DNA of 64,000 nucleotides from MnTg04 sp964568075 (GCA_964568075.1 CAZMOM010000013.1:17145-81144); one strand, 5' to 3'. Numbered from the stretch's first letter, positions 43,386 through 51,677 are shown. Notes: generated by a model not told the origin, from the letters alone. Made by a program: numbers and translations.

Positions 43386-43901
43386 TTAATTATCTGTCCC
43401 GCCTTTCGCCAGTCGCTGCAAGGCATCACCGGTTACCCGGTAAGGCAAAAAACCGTCAACCGGTCTTGCACCATTGCGCCGGTAAAATTCCATTGCCGAC
43501 TCGTTCCAGTCCAGCACCATCCAGTCCAGGCGGCCACACTGTCTGCTAATCGTAATCCTCGCCAGTTCACGTAACAAACCCAACCCGATGCCCACGCTGC
43601 GAAACTCGGTCCGCACGAAAAGATCTTCGAGATAAATACCCGGCTGGCCCAGGAAGGTCGAGTAATTATGGAAGTACAAAGCGAACCCCGCTGGCGTTAG
43701 CGGCCCTGCCGTCGTCTTCGCTTCCGCGATCAGTACCTCGGCACAGGCCCTGTCGCCAAACAGGCTGGCCATTAATTTTTCCTCGCTGGCGGTTACCTCG
43801 TGCGCCAGCTCCTCATACTCGGCCAATTCGGTGATCAAGGCCAGGATCAGCGGAACGTCAGCCGCGGTCGCCGCGCGTACCTGGAAACCGTCGCCGCTCA
43901 T
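43386..43901 (-). CDS. GNAT-family N-acetyltransferase
   Basis: 171 residues. N-terminal VRAATAADVPLILALITELAEYE, the acceptor-side YLEDLFVRTEFRSVGIGLGLL with the acetyl-CoA R/QxxGxG/A pyrophosphate loop (RSVGIGLG), and LDWMVLDWNESAMEFYRRNGA near the end, resembling spermidine/spermine-type acetyltransferases. Substrate not established. Starts inside the stop of the upstream hydroxylase (4 bp overlap). Confidence 0.9.
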   Translation of the reverse strand: MSGDGFQVRAATAADVPLILALITELAEYEELAHEVTASEEKLMASLFGDRACAEVLIAEAKTTAGPLTPAGFALYFHNYSTFLGQPGIYLEDLFVRTEFRSVGIGLGLLRELARITISRQCGRLDWMVLDWNESAMEFYRRNGARPVDGFLPYRVTGDALQRLAKGGTDN

Positions 43902-45157
43902 CGCACTTCACCGCGCATGGGGCTGTCGGCAGGCCGCCCCTTGGCCAGTAATTCTGGCAGGACGCCCGTCATCCCCATCGCGCGCCGGACCAACGCCTTG
44001 CGCGCAGGCGGCAACGCGTTAACGAGGCTCAGCCCCAAACTGCGAACGCGGCCCAGCGCTCGATCGTTGTTGCTAAATAGCCTTTTGATGCCATCCATCG
44101 CGGCCAGCATCATCATATTGTCTCCCTTGCGCCAGCGCTCATACCGTCTCAGCACCAGTCGATCCCCCGGATCTTCGTCGGCGAGCAATGCATTGATTAG
44201 CGTTTCGTGCAGGGCCGCCGCATCCATAAACCCAAGGTTGGCGCCCTGCCCGGCCAGCGGATGAATGGCGTGGGCCGCGTCGCCGATTAGCGCCAGCCGT
44301 TGCAGACAATAGTTTTGCGCATGCAAGAGCCGCAGTGGAAACGCGGCGCGTTTAGCGCATGCCGATAGTTTCCCCAGTACGCCGTCGCTTGCGGCTTCCA
44401 GTTCAGCCAGAAAATTCCCCTCATCCAGGTTGAGCAGGCGATCGGCCTCGTCGACGGTCGTGGACCAGACGATCGAACTCCTGCCATCGGCCAGCGGCAG
44501 AAAAGCCAGCGGGCCGGTCGGCAGAAAGCGCTGCCAGGCTGTTTCGCAATGCGGAAGCTCGCTGTGCACATGGGTCACGACCGCTTTTTGTTGATACGAC
44601 CAGCCGGTGGTTTCGATCCCGGCCATTCCACGCAACGGAGATCCCGCGCCATCCGCGGCAACGACCAGCGTGGATTCCACGAGGTCACCGTTTTCGAGAA
44701 CCAGACTGGCTTTGTCATCCCCGATAGCCAGCTCATTGACCCGGCAATCCGGCCGGATGATGACGTTGTCCATTTTATCCAGCTGCCGCCACAGCGATTG
44801 TCGAATCAGTTGGTTCTCGACGATGTGGCCGAGCGTGGCTTCGCCAACTTCCGCCGAGGAAAACCGGATAGAGCCTGGAAATCCCGGCTTGGATTCGGCG
44901 TCCCAGACCTGCATCTCACGATATGGGGAAATGCGGGTCTCCGCGATGGTTTCCCAGGCGCCGGTCGCATCCAGGATGCGCTGAGAGGCAGCAGACAACG
45001 CGACGACACGCAAGTCGTATGAGTTGCCGGGTTCGGGCGGCATACCGGCTTCGATCAGGATGATCGAACCGGGGTAGCGAGTGTCGCGACCGAGCAGGCC
45101 GGCCAATACGCAACCCACCATTCCGCCGCCGACAATACAAATGACCGGACGTTTCAT
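43898..45157 (-). CDS. ubiI: FAD-dependent ubiquinone hydroxylase (UbiI/VisC type)
   Basis: Flavin hydroxylase of the UbiH/COQ6 family adding a ring hydroxyl during ubiquinone synthesis. 419 residues. GxGxxG FAD motif in CIVGGGMVGCVLAGLLGRD and the second FAD motif IGDAAHAIHPLAGQGANLGFMD. It follows ubiH with a 4 bp overlap, as visC/ubiI does in E. coli; the exact ring position (C5 here by synteny) is not proven from sequence. Confidence 0.85.
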   Translation of the reverse strand: MKRPVICIVGGGMVGCVLAGLLGRDTRYPGSIILIEAGMPPEPGNSYDLRVVALSAASQRILDATGAWETIAETRISPYREMQVWDAESKPGFPGSIRFSSAEVGEATLGHIVENQLIRQSLWRQLDKMDNVIIRPDCRVNELAIGDDKASLVLENGDLVESTLVVAADGAGSPLRGMAGIETTGWSYQQKAVVTHVHSELPHCETAWQRFLPTGPLAFLPLADGRSSIVWSTTVDEADRLLNLDEGNFLAELEAASDGVLGKLSACAKRAAFPLRLLHAQNYCLQRLALIGDAAHAIHPLAGQGANLGFMDAAALHETLINALLADEDPGDRLVLRRYERWRKGDNMMMLAAMDGIKRLFSNNDRALGRVRSLGLSLVNALPPARKALVRRAMGMTGVLPELLAKGRPADSPMRGEVR

Positions 45158-46383
45158 TGCAGGGGCACCCCGCGCGCGAGTCTGGGCAGTTCGCCGCTTC
45201 TTCCCATCGTGTGACGCGCCAGCAAACTCTTGCCGCCCGGCAGCAGATCGAACAACACCAGTCCCAGGTTGCGCACGGCCTTAACCGTGGTCAGCGGGTT
45301 GCCAAACACCCTGACCAGCGCGTCGGTAAAACCCATTACCCGCGCCTGGTCTCCATTCCGCCACTGACAATATTTTTCCAGTACGTGGTGCGCACCCGGA
45401 TCGTCTGCGGCCGCGATGACGTCGGCGAGCACAGCAACATCACGCAAGCTGAGATTGAATCCCTGACCGGCGATCGGGTGGAGCCCGTGCGCCGCGTTGC
45501 CGATAATCGCGACCCGGTGACGGATTTGTTCCTCCGCCTTAACCATACTTAGCGGATAAGATACCCGCGAACCGATTTTCTGCCAGTGGCCCAGGCGGAA
45601 GCCGAACAACTCCTGCAATCGCGCCAGGATCTGTTCATCACCCATTCGTAGAATATCCTCAACCTGACTGTCCGGCACCGTCCAGACCAGCGCACTGCGT
45701 CCTTCGCTCATCGGCAGAACCGCCATCGGTCCGTTCTCGGTGAATCGCTCGTAGGCCACATTTTGATGCGGTTTTTCCGTTGTAACGTTACTGATGATCG
45801 CGGTCTGACCGTAATCCCAGACCGTCGCTTCGATACCGAGTTTCTTGCGAACGACTGACTGCGCTCCATCGGCCGCCGCCACGAGTCGGCCCTGCAAGAC
45901 CAGCGGATCGCCGCTTTCCTCGCTGATCCTGACGCTGACCCGGTCGCCTTCATTGTCCAGCGACTGCAAACGCGCGGGGCAAAACAGATGAATATTTTCG
46001 AAAGATGCCAGAGCTGCCCAAAGCGCGCGCCCGATGGTTCGATTGGGAACGACATAACCCAGCGCCGGCACATTCTCCTGTTGCGCGCTAATCCGGCTCA
46101 TCCCGAAATGCCCGCGGTCCGAGATATGGATATCCAGTATGGTGGTCGCGTCGCTGTCCATGTCGGGCCACACGCCGATCGTTGCCAGTATCTTCTGCGA
46201 ACCGCTCGCGATCGCCGTTGACCGATCGTCATAACTGGGTTGCGGCACGCCACGCCGGCGCGGATCGTGCGCCTCGATTATAGCTACCGTAATCGGCAGC
46301 GGAGCGAGCGCGACAGCGAGGCTGGCGCCGACCATGCCGCCACCGACAATAATGACATCAAATTCAGTCTGTCTTATCATCAT
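45154..46383 (-). CDS. ubiH: 2-octaprenyl-6-methoxyphenol hydroxylase UbiH
   Basis: FAD-dependent aromatic hydroxylase of ubiquinone synthesis. 409 residues starting at one of two adjacent ATGs (46383 or 46380), 8 bp after the pepP stop. FAD motifs VIIVGGGMVGASLAVALAP and IIGNAAHGLHPIAGQGFNLSLRD; note asparagine rather than aspartate in GNAAH, as also seen in other UbiH proteins. About 30 percent-like similarity to its downstream neighbour by eye, consistent with duplication. Confidence 0.9.
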   Translation of the reverse strand: MMIRQTEFDVIIVGGGMVGASLAVALAPLPITVAIIEAHDPRRRGVPQPSYDDRSTAIASGSQKILATIGVWPDMDSDATTILDIHISDRGHFGMSRISAQQENVPALGYVVPNRTIGRALWAALASFENIHLFCPARLQSLDNEGDRVSVRISEESGDPLVLQGRLVAAADGAQSVVRKKLGIEATVWDYGQTAIISNVTTEKPHQNVAYERFTENGPMAVLPMSEGRSALVWTVPDSQVEDILRMGDEQILARLQELFGFRLGHWQKIGSRVSYPLSMVKAEEQIRHRVAIIGNAAHGLHPIAGQGFNLSLRDVAVLADVIAAADDPGAHHVLEKYCQWRNGDQARVMGFTDALVRVFGNPLTTVKAVRNLGLVLFDLLPGGKSLLARHTMGRSGELPRLARGVPLQ

Positions 46384-46390
46384 GTGCAGA

Positions 46391-47701
46391 TCATTGATAC
46401 GCCCCAACCAGGGCTTCTATTTCATCGACTTCCTTCGGTAAATCGCGGCTCAGGACTTCGCAGCCATCCTTTGTTACCAGGACATCGTCTTCGATACGCA
46501 CGCCGATGCCCCACCATTTTTTTGCCACACCTTTTGTTCCAGGAGCGACGTAAATTCCAGGTTCGACGGTCAGCACCATGCCAGCCTCGAGGCGACGCCA
46601 CTCTTCGTGCACCCGGTAATCACCAACGTCGTGCACATCCAGACCGATCCAGTGGCCGGTTCTGTGCATAAAGAATTTTTTGTATGCTTCTTTTTTTATC
46701 AACGTGGGTACCCTGCCTTTCAGCAGGCCGAGCCTGACCAGCCCGCGGGTAATAGTTTTCACTGCGGCCAGGTGTGATTCGTTCCAGTGGCACGACGGCG
46801 ACACCTTTTCAATCGCTGCTTTTTGCGCTTCGAGAACAATTTCATAAATTGCTTTTTGTTCGTCGCTAAAACGGCCACTGACCGGCATCGTTCTGGTGAT
46901 GTCCGACGCGTATCCCTGGTATTCGCAGCCGGCATCGACCAGTAGCATCTCGCCGTCTTTCATTTGCCGGTTGTTGAGCACGTAATGCAGTATGCAACTG
47001 TTTGGTCCGGAACCGACTATCGGCTGATACGATGGGTCGCAGCCGTTGCGCTTGAATTCGTGCAGCAGCTCAGCTTCCAGTTCGTACTCCATTTTTCCCG
47101 GCCGACACGCCGCCATCAATTTGTGATGCGCTTTCGCCGTGATGCGTGCCGCCTTCCTCATCGCGCCTATTTCGCTGCGGCTTTTATACAGGCGCATGTC
47201 ATGTAATAGATGATCCAGCGCGACAAATTCCTGCGGTATCAACTCGTTGCTTTGCCCGCGGTTGCGCAGTCCATTGAACCAGCCCAGTACCTGCTGATCG
47301 AACTCCGGGTACGCGCCCATCGTGTAATACACACGCTCGCAGTTTTCCATCAGCCCGGGAAGAATTTCGTCGATATCCGCAATGGGGAACGCATCATCTG
47401 CCGCGTATTCCGCTTGCGCGCCATCAGTCCCGGCCCTTGGACCATCCCAGGTTTCGCGGGAGGGGTCGCGCTCACGGCAGAACATAATATATTCGGCGTG
47501 TACGCGTCCGGGGACCAGGACCGTGACCGCCTCCGGTTCATTAAACCCGGTCAGGTAAAAAAAATCGCTGTCCTGCCGGTACCGGTAACTCGTATCGCGG
47601 TTACGGATTTTCTCCGGTGACGCCGGCAGAATCGCTATACCGCCCTTGCCTATCATTCGCATCAGTTGCCGGCGCCGGCGTGCGAATTCAGTTTTTGTCA
47701 T
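46391..47701 (-). CDS. pepP: Xaa-Pro aminopeptidase P
   Basis: Dimanganese pita-bread peptidase releasing N-terminal residues before proline. 436 residues. Metal ligands are in DAGCEYQGYASDITRTMPVSG (two aspartates), GHWIGLDVHDVGDY (histidine), TVEPGIYV and VRIEDDVLV (glutamates). N-terminal creatinase-like domain includes YRYRQDSDFFYLTGF. Part of the conserved ygfB-pepP-ubiH-ubiI operon. Confidence 0.97.
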   Translation of the reverse strand: MTKTEFARRRRQLMRMIGKGGIAILPASPEKIRNRDTSYRYRQDSDFFYLTGFNEPEAVTVLVPGRVHAEYIMFCRERDPSRETWDGPRAGTDGAQAEYAADDAFPIADIDEILPGLMENCERVYYTMGAYPEFDQQVLGWFNGLRNRGQSNELIPQEFVALDHLLHDMRLYKSRSEIGAMRKAARITAKAHHKLMAACRPGKMEYELEAELLHEFKRNGCDPSYQPIVGSGPNSCILHYVLNNRQMKDGEMLLVDAGCEYQGYASDITRTMPVSGRFSDEQKAIYEIVLEAQKAAIEKVSPSCHWNESHLAAVKTITRGLVRLGLLKGRVPTLIKKEAYKKFFMHRTGHWIGLDVHDVGDYRVHEEWRRLEAGMVLTVEPGIYVAPGTKGVAKKWWGIGVRIEDDVLVTKDGCEVLSRDLPKEVDEIEALVGAYQ

Positions 47702-47724
47702 TCCCTGAAACCTTTCGCTAATCC

Positions 47725-48270
47725 TTAATGTATGACCGGCGGCACGCCGGCATCGCCGCGTAAACCCGCAAGTTCTTCATAGATAAGTTGAACGCTCACA
47801 CGAACATACTCGAGCACCTCGGTGAATGCAGCCTCGTCTTCCTCGCCACCATCGTCGCTTACCGATTTCGCAATCTGCTCCAGATCGGACATCACTTTGC
47901 TGACCTTGCCCGGCAGCTTGTCCTGCAACTCCCCGATACCACCAAGCCCAAACCCGATGAGAAAACCCTGGCACCATTGCCCGAGCGAGATAGCTCTCAG
48001 GTCAAGCAGGTCGCCTGCGGATGGCAACAACGGCATAAAATCCATTTGCTCCTCTTCCAGCGCACGGTAGGTCAGCGCAAACAGCTCGCCGAGCATATCC
48101 CGGCAATCATCGGGCCCCGGGGCGTCCGGAAAAACTTCGTTCAGCCAGCGTGTCCCGCTCTGCTGTGCCTCGGCGCAAAGTATTCCGCACAATATGCCGT
48201 GCGCTTCCGCCGCGCCGAAGCCCGCATTGGCGTCTGCCAGCGCGCTGTTAAGGGTCTGAAATTCAGGCAT
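47725..48270 (-). CDS. ygfB: UPF0149 family protein YgfB
   Basis: Small acidic helical cytoplasmic protein of 181 residues. N-terminal AHGILCGILCAEA and the WCQGFLIGFGLGG segment are family landmarks. In Pseudomonas aeruginosa YgfB is known to modulate an ampDh3/AlpA pathway; no such partner is visible here. First gene of the minus-strand operon; divergent from the ZapB-like gene with about 150 bp between starts. Confidence 0.93.
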   Translation of the reverse strand: MPEFQTLNSALADANAGFGAAEAHGILCGILCAEAQQSGTRWLNEVFPDAPGPDDCRDMLGELFALTYRALEEEQMDFMPLLPSAGDLLDLRAISLGQWCQGFLIGFGLGGIGELQDKLPGKVSKVMSDLEQIAKSVSDDGGEEDEAAFTEVLEYVRVSVQLIYEELAGLRGDAGVPPVIH

Positions 48271-48419
48271 GTTCTTTTCCCCTCAATGACAGCAGATTAT
48301 CAGGGATATGCCGCGTAATACCAAAACCCCGCCGCAAAACCCCTTTTTACGCTGATTGGAAGGCTTTTTGACAGGCAGCCAGATTGACCGCAACCATCGC
48401 GCGGCTCTATATTTGCAAC

Positions 48420-48650
48420 ATGTCAAAAGCTGACTCAACACAAAAATTCGAATCCGAGCTGCGGCGCCTGGAAAAACGTCTTGACGAGCTGGTTCTCATT
48501 ACGACCCAACTCAAGGACGAAAACCGTTCCCTGCGACAGCGCCAGGACAATCTGATTAACGAACGGGCCAGCCTGGTACAGAAGAATGAACAAGTACGCT
48601 CGCGCGTCGAGTCCATGATCACCCGCCTCAAGGCGATGGAGCAAGGCTGA
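48420..48650 (+). CDS. ZapB-like coiled-coil protein (TIGR02449 family)
   Basis: 76 residues from the ATG at 48420. Almost entirely heptad-type coiled coil (FESELRRLEKRLDELVLITTQ and NERASLVQKNEQVRSRV). Family members sit immediately before zapA and are thought to help Z-ring assembly like ZapB. Its stop overlaps the zapA start by one base (TGATG). Confidence 0.85.
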   Translation: MSKADSTQKFESELRRLEKRLDELVLITTQLKDENRSLRQRQDNLINERASLVQKNEQVRSRVESMITRLKAMEQG

Positions 48651-48964
48651 TGAGTGATACATTTGCCAAGGTCAATGTCCGAATTCTCGAGAAGGAATAT
48701 CAGGTTTCCTGCCCGATCAGCGAGCGTGCCGCGCTGCTTGACGCCGCCGAACTGTTGAACAAAAAGATGCGTGAAATCAGGGACACCGGAAAGGTAATTG
48801 GTCTGGACCGGATCGCTGTAATGGCCGCACTCAATATCACGAATGATTTTCTCGCTGCTCAAAGCCAGGGTGAAAACATTAGTGAAACCGTGAGCATGCG
48901 CTTGCGAAACCTGACGGATCGGGTGGAAACGGCCCTGCAAAAGGACCAACAAATGGATTTGTGA
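48650..48964 (+). CDS. zapA: Cell division protein ZapA
   Basis: FtsZ-ring bundling protein. 104 residues. N-terminal globular part VNVRILEKEYQVSCPISERAA with the LLNKKMREIRDTGKVIGLDRIAVMAALN segment, followed by a C-terminal coiled coil. In gammaproteobacteria zapA is followed by 6S RNA and the formyl-THF ligase gene, the arrangement seen here. Confidence 0.95.
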   Translation: MSDTFAKVNVRILEKEYQVSCPISERAALLDAAELLNKKMREIRDTGKVIGLDRIAVMAALNITNDFLAAQSQGENISETVSMRLRNLTDRVETALQKDQQMDL

Positions 48965-48973
48965 CCGCCGCTC

Positions 48974-49001
48974 TTTTCAAGCAGGCCCGTCTATGTATAC
49001 T
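48974..49001 (+). promoter_or_regulatory. Promoter of 6S RNA
   Basis: TTTTCA (48974-48979) and TATACT (48996-49001) separated by 16 bp, ending about 10 bp before the start of the 6S-like hairpin. Lies just past the zapA stop. Confidence 0.5.
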
Positions 49002-49010
49002 GATGTTCAT

Positions 49011-49204
49011 GACGCACCCTGCGGGGTTCGACACGGACCGGGATACCTCTCGACCCTAATTACTTTATCCTGGGACAAGGTACTGTCGGTGTTTTTGAGC
49101 ACGGCCGCCCTTTGCGGAAAGCCTGCGATGCCACGGCCAGTCCCACTTATTGCTCTGGTTCGAGAGCAAAGGTCCGTGACGGCCCAGGCGGGGTGCGTTT
49201 TTTA
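49011..49204 (+). ncRNA. ssrS: 6S RNA
   Basis: About 190 nt between zapA and the formyl-THF ligase gene, the conserved place of ssrS. The ends pair: GACGCACCC at the 5' end with GGGTGCGT at the 3' end, and CACGGACC with GGTCCGTG further in, giving the long rod with a central open bubble of 6S RNA. A run of Ts follows the 3' arm. The call is by synteny and visible pairing; the primary sequence is poorly conserved. Confidence 0.85.
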
Positions 49205-49218
49205 TTCGCGAAACAAAC

Positions 49219-49844
49219 GTGGCTGACTCCGAGCGAACCGATATTCGAAAAAAAATGCGCATGATGCGCAGGAATACCCCACTGCGCGATCAGGTTGCCG
49301 CCTCACGGGACATTGCGCATTTGCTGGCATCTCTACCTATGTTTAGCAAAGCTGGCCGGATAGCGGCATACCTGCCGTTTGACGGTGAAGTCGATACGTG
49401 GCCACTGATCACGATCGCTTTGAACGCTGGTAAGGACGTTTACCTGCCGGTGCTGACCAATCACGGACGGTCTATGAAATTTGTGGCCTACGAGCCGGAC
49501 ATGCGGATGGTGCTAAATCGTTACGGCATTCCCGAGCCGGTGCCGGGCACCCGCAATTTCGTTGCAGTTCAAAAGCTGGATCTGGTTCTGACGCCGCTGG
49601 TGGCCNNNNNNNNNNGGCCTTCGATCGTTCATTAAACCGGCTCGGCCTGGGCGCCGGATATTATGACCGTTGCTTTTCGTTCCTGAAGCGCCGAAAAAAC
49701 TGGAAAAAGCCACGTTTGGTCGGTCTTGCCTATGAATTTCAGCGTTTGGAATCGATCAACACCGCTGATTGGGATGTACCCCTTCACGTCGCGGTAACGG
49801 AAAACAACGTTTACTCGGCCAACGACGAACAAAACCACGTATAA
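49219..49844 (+). CDS. ygfA: 5-formyltetrahydrofolate cyclo-ligase (split by an assembly gap)
   Basis: ATP-dependent conversion of 5-formyl-THF to 5,10-methenyl-THF. GTG start at 49219. The left part ends in LDLVLTPLVA at the gap; after the gap the frame reads AFDRSLNRLGLGAGYYDR, the ATP-site signature of the family, and ends at 49844. As written, ten Ns shift the frame, but both gap edges carry ggcc; merging them restores a continuous PLVAFDRSLN and a protein of about 203 residues. The gene is therefore probably intact. Confidence 0.92.
49606..49615. other. Scaffold gap (ten Ns) inside ygfA
   Basis: A placeholder gap of ten Ns. The bases ggcc stand on both sides, so the two contigs appear to overlap by four bases and no sequence seems to be missing. 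Confidence 0.9.
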
Positions 49845-49863
49845 ACGCCAAAAAGGAATCACG

Positions 49864-50328
49864 ATGAACTACTGGTTGTTCAAGTCAGAGCCAGGCGAAT
49901 TCAGTATTGACGATCTCGCACGAAGCCCGAATAAAACCGCTCACTGGGATGGTGTACGTAACTACCAGGCGCGCAATATGATGCGCGATCAAATGAAAAA
50001 AGGTGATCTCGCGTTCTTTTATCATTCCAACTGTGCGGACCCGGGAATCGTTGGAACGGTATCTATTGCACGCGAAGGTTACCCAGATCACACGGCGTTC
50101 GATCCCGGCGACAAACACTTTGACCCGAAGTCCGACCCCGATGCCCCACGCTGGATTATGGTTGACGTTATGCTGAAAAAGAAATTCCGCACAGAACTCT
50201 CTCTACAGCTGCTAAAACAGCATGCAGACAAGGATTTGCAGGGCTTCCAGCTATTAATGCGTGGCAATCGGCTGTCTGTAATGCCGGTCAAAAAAGTGTA
50301 CTGGGAATTCATTAATAATCTTTCGTAA
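49864..50328 (+). CDS. EVE domain-containing protein
   Basis: 154 residues, a single EVE/PUA-like domain. Landmarks are YWLFKSEPGEFSIDDL at the N-terminus, HWDGVRNYQARNMMRDQM and KGDLAFFYHSNC. EVE domains bind modified bases in nucleic acids; the housekeeping form found near ygfA and zapA in proteobacteria has no firmly assigned role. 19 bp after the cyclo-ligase, with a GGAATC site before the ATG. Confidence 0.95.
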   Translation: MNYWLFKSEPGEFSIDDLARSPNKTAHWDGVRNYQARNMMRDQMKKGDLAFFYHSNCADPGIVGTVSIAREGYPDHTAFDPGDKHFDPKSDPDAPRWIMVDVMLKKKFRTELSLQLLKQHADKDLQGFQLLMRGNRLSVMPVKKVYWEFINNLS

Positions 50329-50513
50329 TCTTTCAAAAGCATGAAAACCATAAATAATTTTAAAAAAATTATTTGAGTTTTTTGCGAAATTTTTTTATTT
50401 TAAAAAACCAAAAACACAGCGAAAATAGATAACCGGAAATTGCGCTTTTTTATTAGTGTGAAGTTCGTCACAATTTTTTGTTGCCGCAAACTGGAATTTT
50501 CCTGATTTATAGT
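50329..50513. other. AT-rich intergenic stretch
   Basis: Markedly AT-rich for this genome, with runs of A and T (50360-50405). It separates the EVE gene from the histone-like gene. No coding frame, tRNA or clear hairpin is seen. Such DNA could bind nucleoid proteins, perhaps the basic protein encoded next to it; that is speculation. Confidence 0.6.
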
Positions 50514-50519
50514 TATACT
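50514..50519 (+). promoter_or_regulatory. -10 box of the histone H1-like gene
   Basis: TATACT at 50514-50519, 36 bp before the ATG, at the edge of the AT-rich stretch. A weak TGGAAT lies 16 bp upstream as a possible -35. A GGAGA ribosome site precedes the ATG. Confidence 0.45.
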
Positions 50520-50554
50520 CGGCCTCGGACACCCGACACGGAGATAAACTAGCT

Positions 50555-50851
50555 ATGGCTAAAAAGAAAGCGAGAAAGAAAACTTCTGTAAAAAGGAAGA
50601 TTTCTGCAGCTAAGAAACGTAAGAAGGTTGCCAAGAAGAGAAAGGCAGGCCGGAAGAAAGTCGCTAAGAAGCGGACGGCCAAAAGGAAGGTAGCTAAGAA
50701 AAAGGGTAAGAAAAAAACCAAGAGGAAGGCTAAAAAGAAAGTAGCCAAGAAAAAGGGTAAGAAAAAGGCCAAAAGGAAAGTAGCTAAGAAAAAGGGTAAG
50801 AAAAAGGCCAAGAGAAAGACTAAGAAAAGGACTGCAGCCAGGAAGAAATAA
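50555..50851 (+). CDS. Histone H1-like lysine-rich protein
   Basis: 98 residues, made almost only of K, R, A, G, T, S and V; about half is lysine. Residues 46-88 hold three copies of a 13-residue unit (VAKKKGKKKxKRK), two of them back to back. It resembles bacterial H1-like proteins (Hc1/BpH2, AlgP C-terminus) that coat DNA. Arginine is mostly AGG/AGA, unlike the CGN-rich neighbours. No folded domain is visible, so it is probably a disordered DNA- or polyphosphate-binding protein. Two hairpins end the gene. Confidence 0.8.
   Translation: MAKKKARKKTSVKRKISAAKKRKKVAKKRKAGRKKVAKKRTAKRKVAKKKGKKKTKRKAKKKVAKKKGKKKAKRKVAKKKGKKKAKRKTKKRTAARKK
50690..50818 (+). repeat. Coding repeats in the H1-like gene
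   Basis: Three near-identical 39 bp units coding VAKKKGKKK(T/A)KRK; the second and third are adjacent, the first is separated by four codons. The DNA itself is conserved (aagaaaaagggtaagaaaaa), indicating recent duplication or gene conversion. Confidence 0.85.
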
Positions 50852-50874
50852 GCTGTAGCTTATGGATATCCGGA

Positions 50875-50896
50875 GAGGCGGGCGTTAGCCCGCCTC
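50875..50896 (+). terminator. GC-rich hairpin after the H1-like gene
   Basis: Perfect nine-pair stem GAGGCGGGC / GCCCGCCTC with loop GTTA. No T run follows, so it may be an RNA-stabilising or pausing hairpin rather than a terminator by itself. Confidence 0.5.
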
Positions 50897-50923
50897 GATT
50901 CCGGGGCAAGGACAGTCAATAGT

Positions 50924-50951
50924 GTGCCCGCCACGCGGGCACTTTTTTTTT
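50924..50951 (+). terminator. Strong rho-independent terminator
   Basis: Eight-pair stem GTGCCCGC / GCGGGCAC with a three-base loop followed by nine Ts. Ends the transcript of the H1-like gene and isolates rpiA downstream. Confidence 0.92.
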
Positions 50952-50978
50952 GCCCCACGACAAATTCCACGGCATACT
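50950..50978 (+). promoter_or_regulatory. Candidate rpiA promoter giving a near-leaderless mRNA
   Basis: TTGCCC (50950-50955, sharing the end of the terminator T run) and CATACT (50973-50978) with 17 bp between. The start would fall about 5 bases before the rpiA ATG, which has no ribosome site. Confidence 0.4.
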
Positions 50979-50989
50979 CTGTCCCCGCT

Positions 50990-51652
50990 ATGCAACAACA
51001 GAATCTACTCAAGAAATCTGCGGCCGAAGCAGCACTGGAATTGATTCAGCCAGGATGCCTGCTGGGCGTCGGAACCGGTTCCACGGTTAATTACTTTATC
51101 GATGCTTTGCAGCACATGAAGTCACATATCGATGCCGTCGTTTCGAGCTCCGAGATGAGCACGAAACTGCTGGAAAAAAACGGCTTTGCGGTCAGCGAAC
51201 TCAATGACGTTGGGACGCTTGACCTCTACGTGGATGGCGCGGACGAAGCGACCAAGCACCATTACCTGATAAAAGGTGGTGGCGGTGCATTGACCCGCGA
51301 AAAGATTGTCGCCGAAGCTTCGCGCCGGTTCGTCTGTATTATCGATGAGAGCAAATTGGTCGGGATGCTGGGGAAATTTCCAATGCCCGTCGAGGTCATC
51401 CCGATGGCCCGTTCATTCGTTGCCCGGCAAATGGTTAAATCGCGCGGGCAACCGGTCTGGCGGCAGGATTTTGTCACCGACAACGGCAACCACATCCTGG
51501 ACGTATACAATCTTAAGATCGTAAATCCGCCCGAGATGGAAAGTCGTTTCAACCAGATTCCGGGCGTGGTCAGCGTGGGCATTTTCGCCAACAGGCCAGC
51601 CGATACGATGTATGTCGCCAGCCGCGCGTCGGTTCGACGCATGGATCGCTGA
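50990..51652 (+). CDS. rpiA: Ribose-5-phosphate isomerase A
   Basis: Interconverts ribose-5-phosphate and ribulose-5-phosphate. 220 residues from the ATG at 50990, the usual length. Motifs are GVGTGSTVNYFIDAL, the active-site DGADEATKHHYLIKGGGGALTREK and GNHILDVYNLKI. The start lacks a visible Shine-Dalgarno sequence. Confidence 0.97.
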   Translation: MQQQNLLKKSAAEAALELIQPGCLLGVGTGSTVNYFIDALQHMKSHIDAVVSSSEMSTKLLEKNGFAVSELNDVGTLDLYVDGADEATKHHYLIKGGGGALTREKIVAEASRRFVCIIDESKLVGMLGKFPMPVEVIPMARSFVARQMVKSRGQPVWRQDFVTDNGNHILDVYNLKIVNPPEMESRFNQIPGVVSVGIFANRPADTMYVASRASVRRMDR

Positions 51653-51677
51653 TTTTTTCCTGCGATCGGATCGTTGC

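Noticed and set aside
48407..48952. A 181-codon minus-strand frame opposite zapA and the ZapB-like gene
   Set aside because: Antisense to two well-recognised cell-division genes; no motif of its own.
49219..49635. Reading ygfA as a truncated or frameshifted pseudogene
   Set aside because: The break coincides with the N run; collapsing the repeated ggcc restores the frame and the family motif.
50690..50818. Possible CRISPR-like array in the repeated A-rich DNA
   Set aside because: The repeats have no unique spacers and are coding repeats of a lysine-rich protein.
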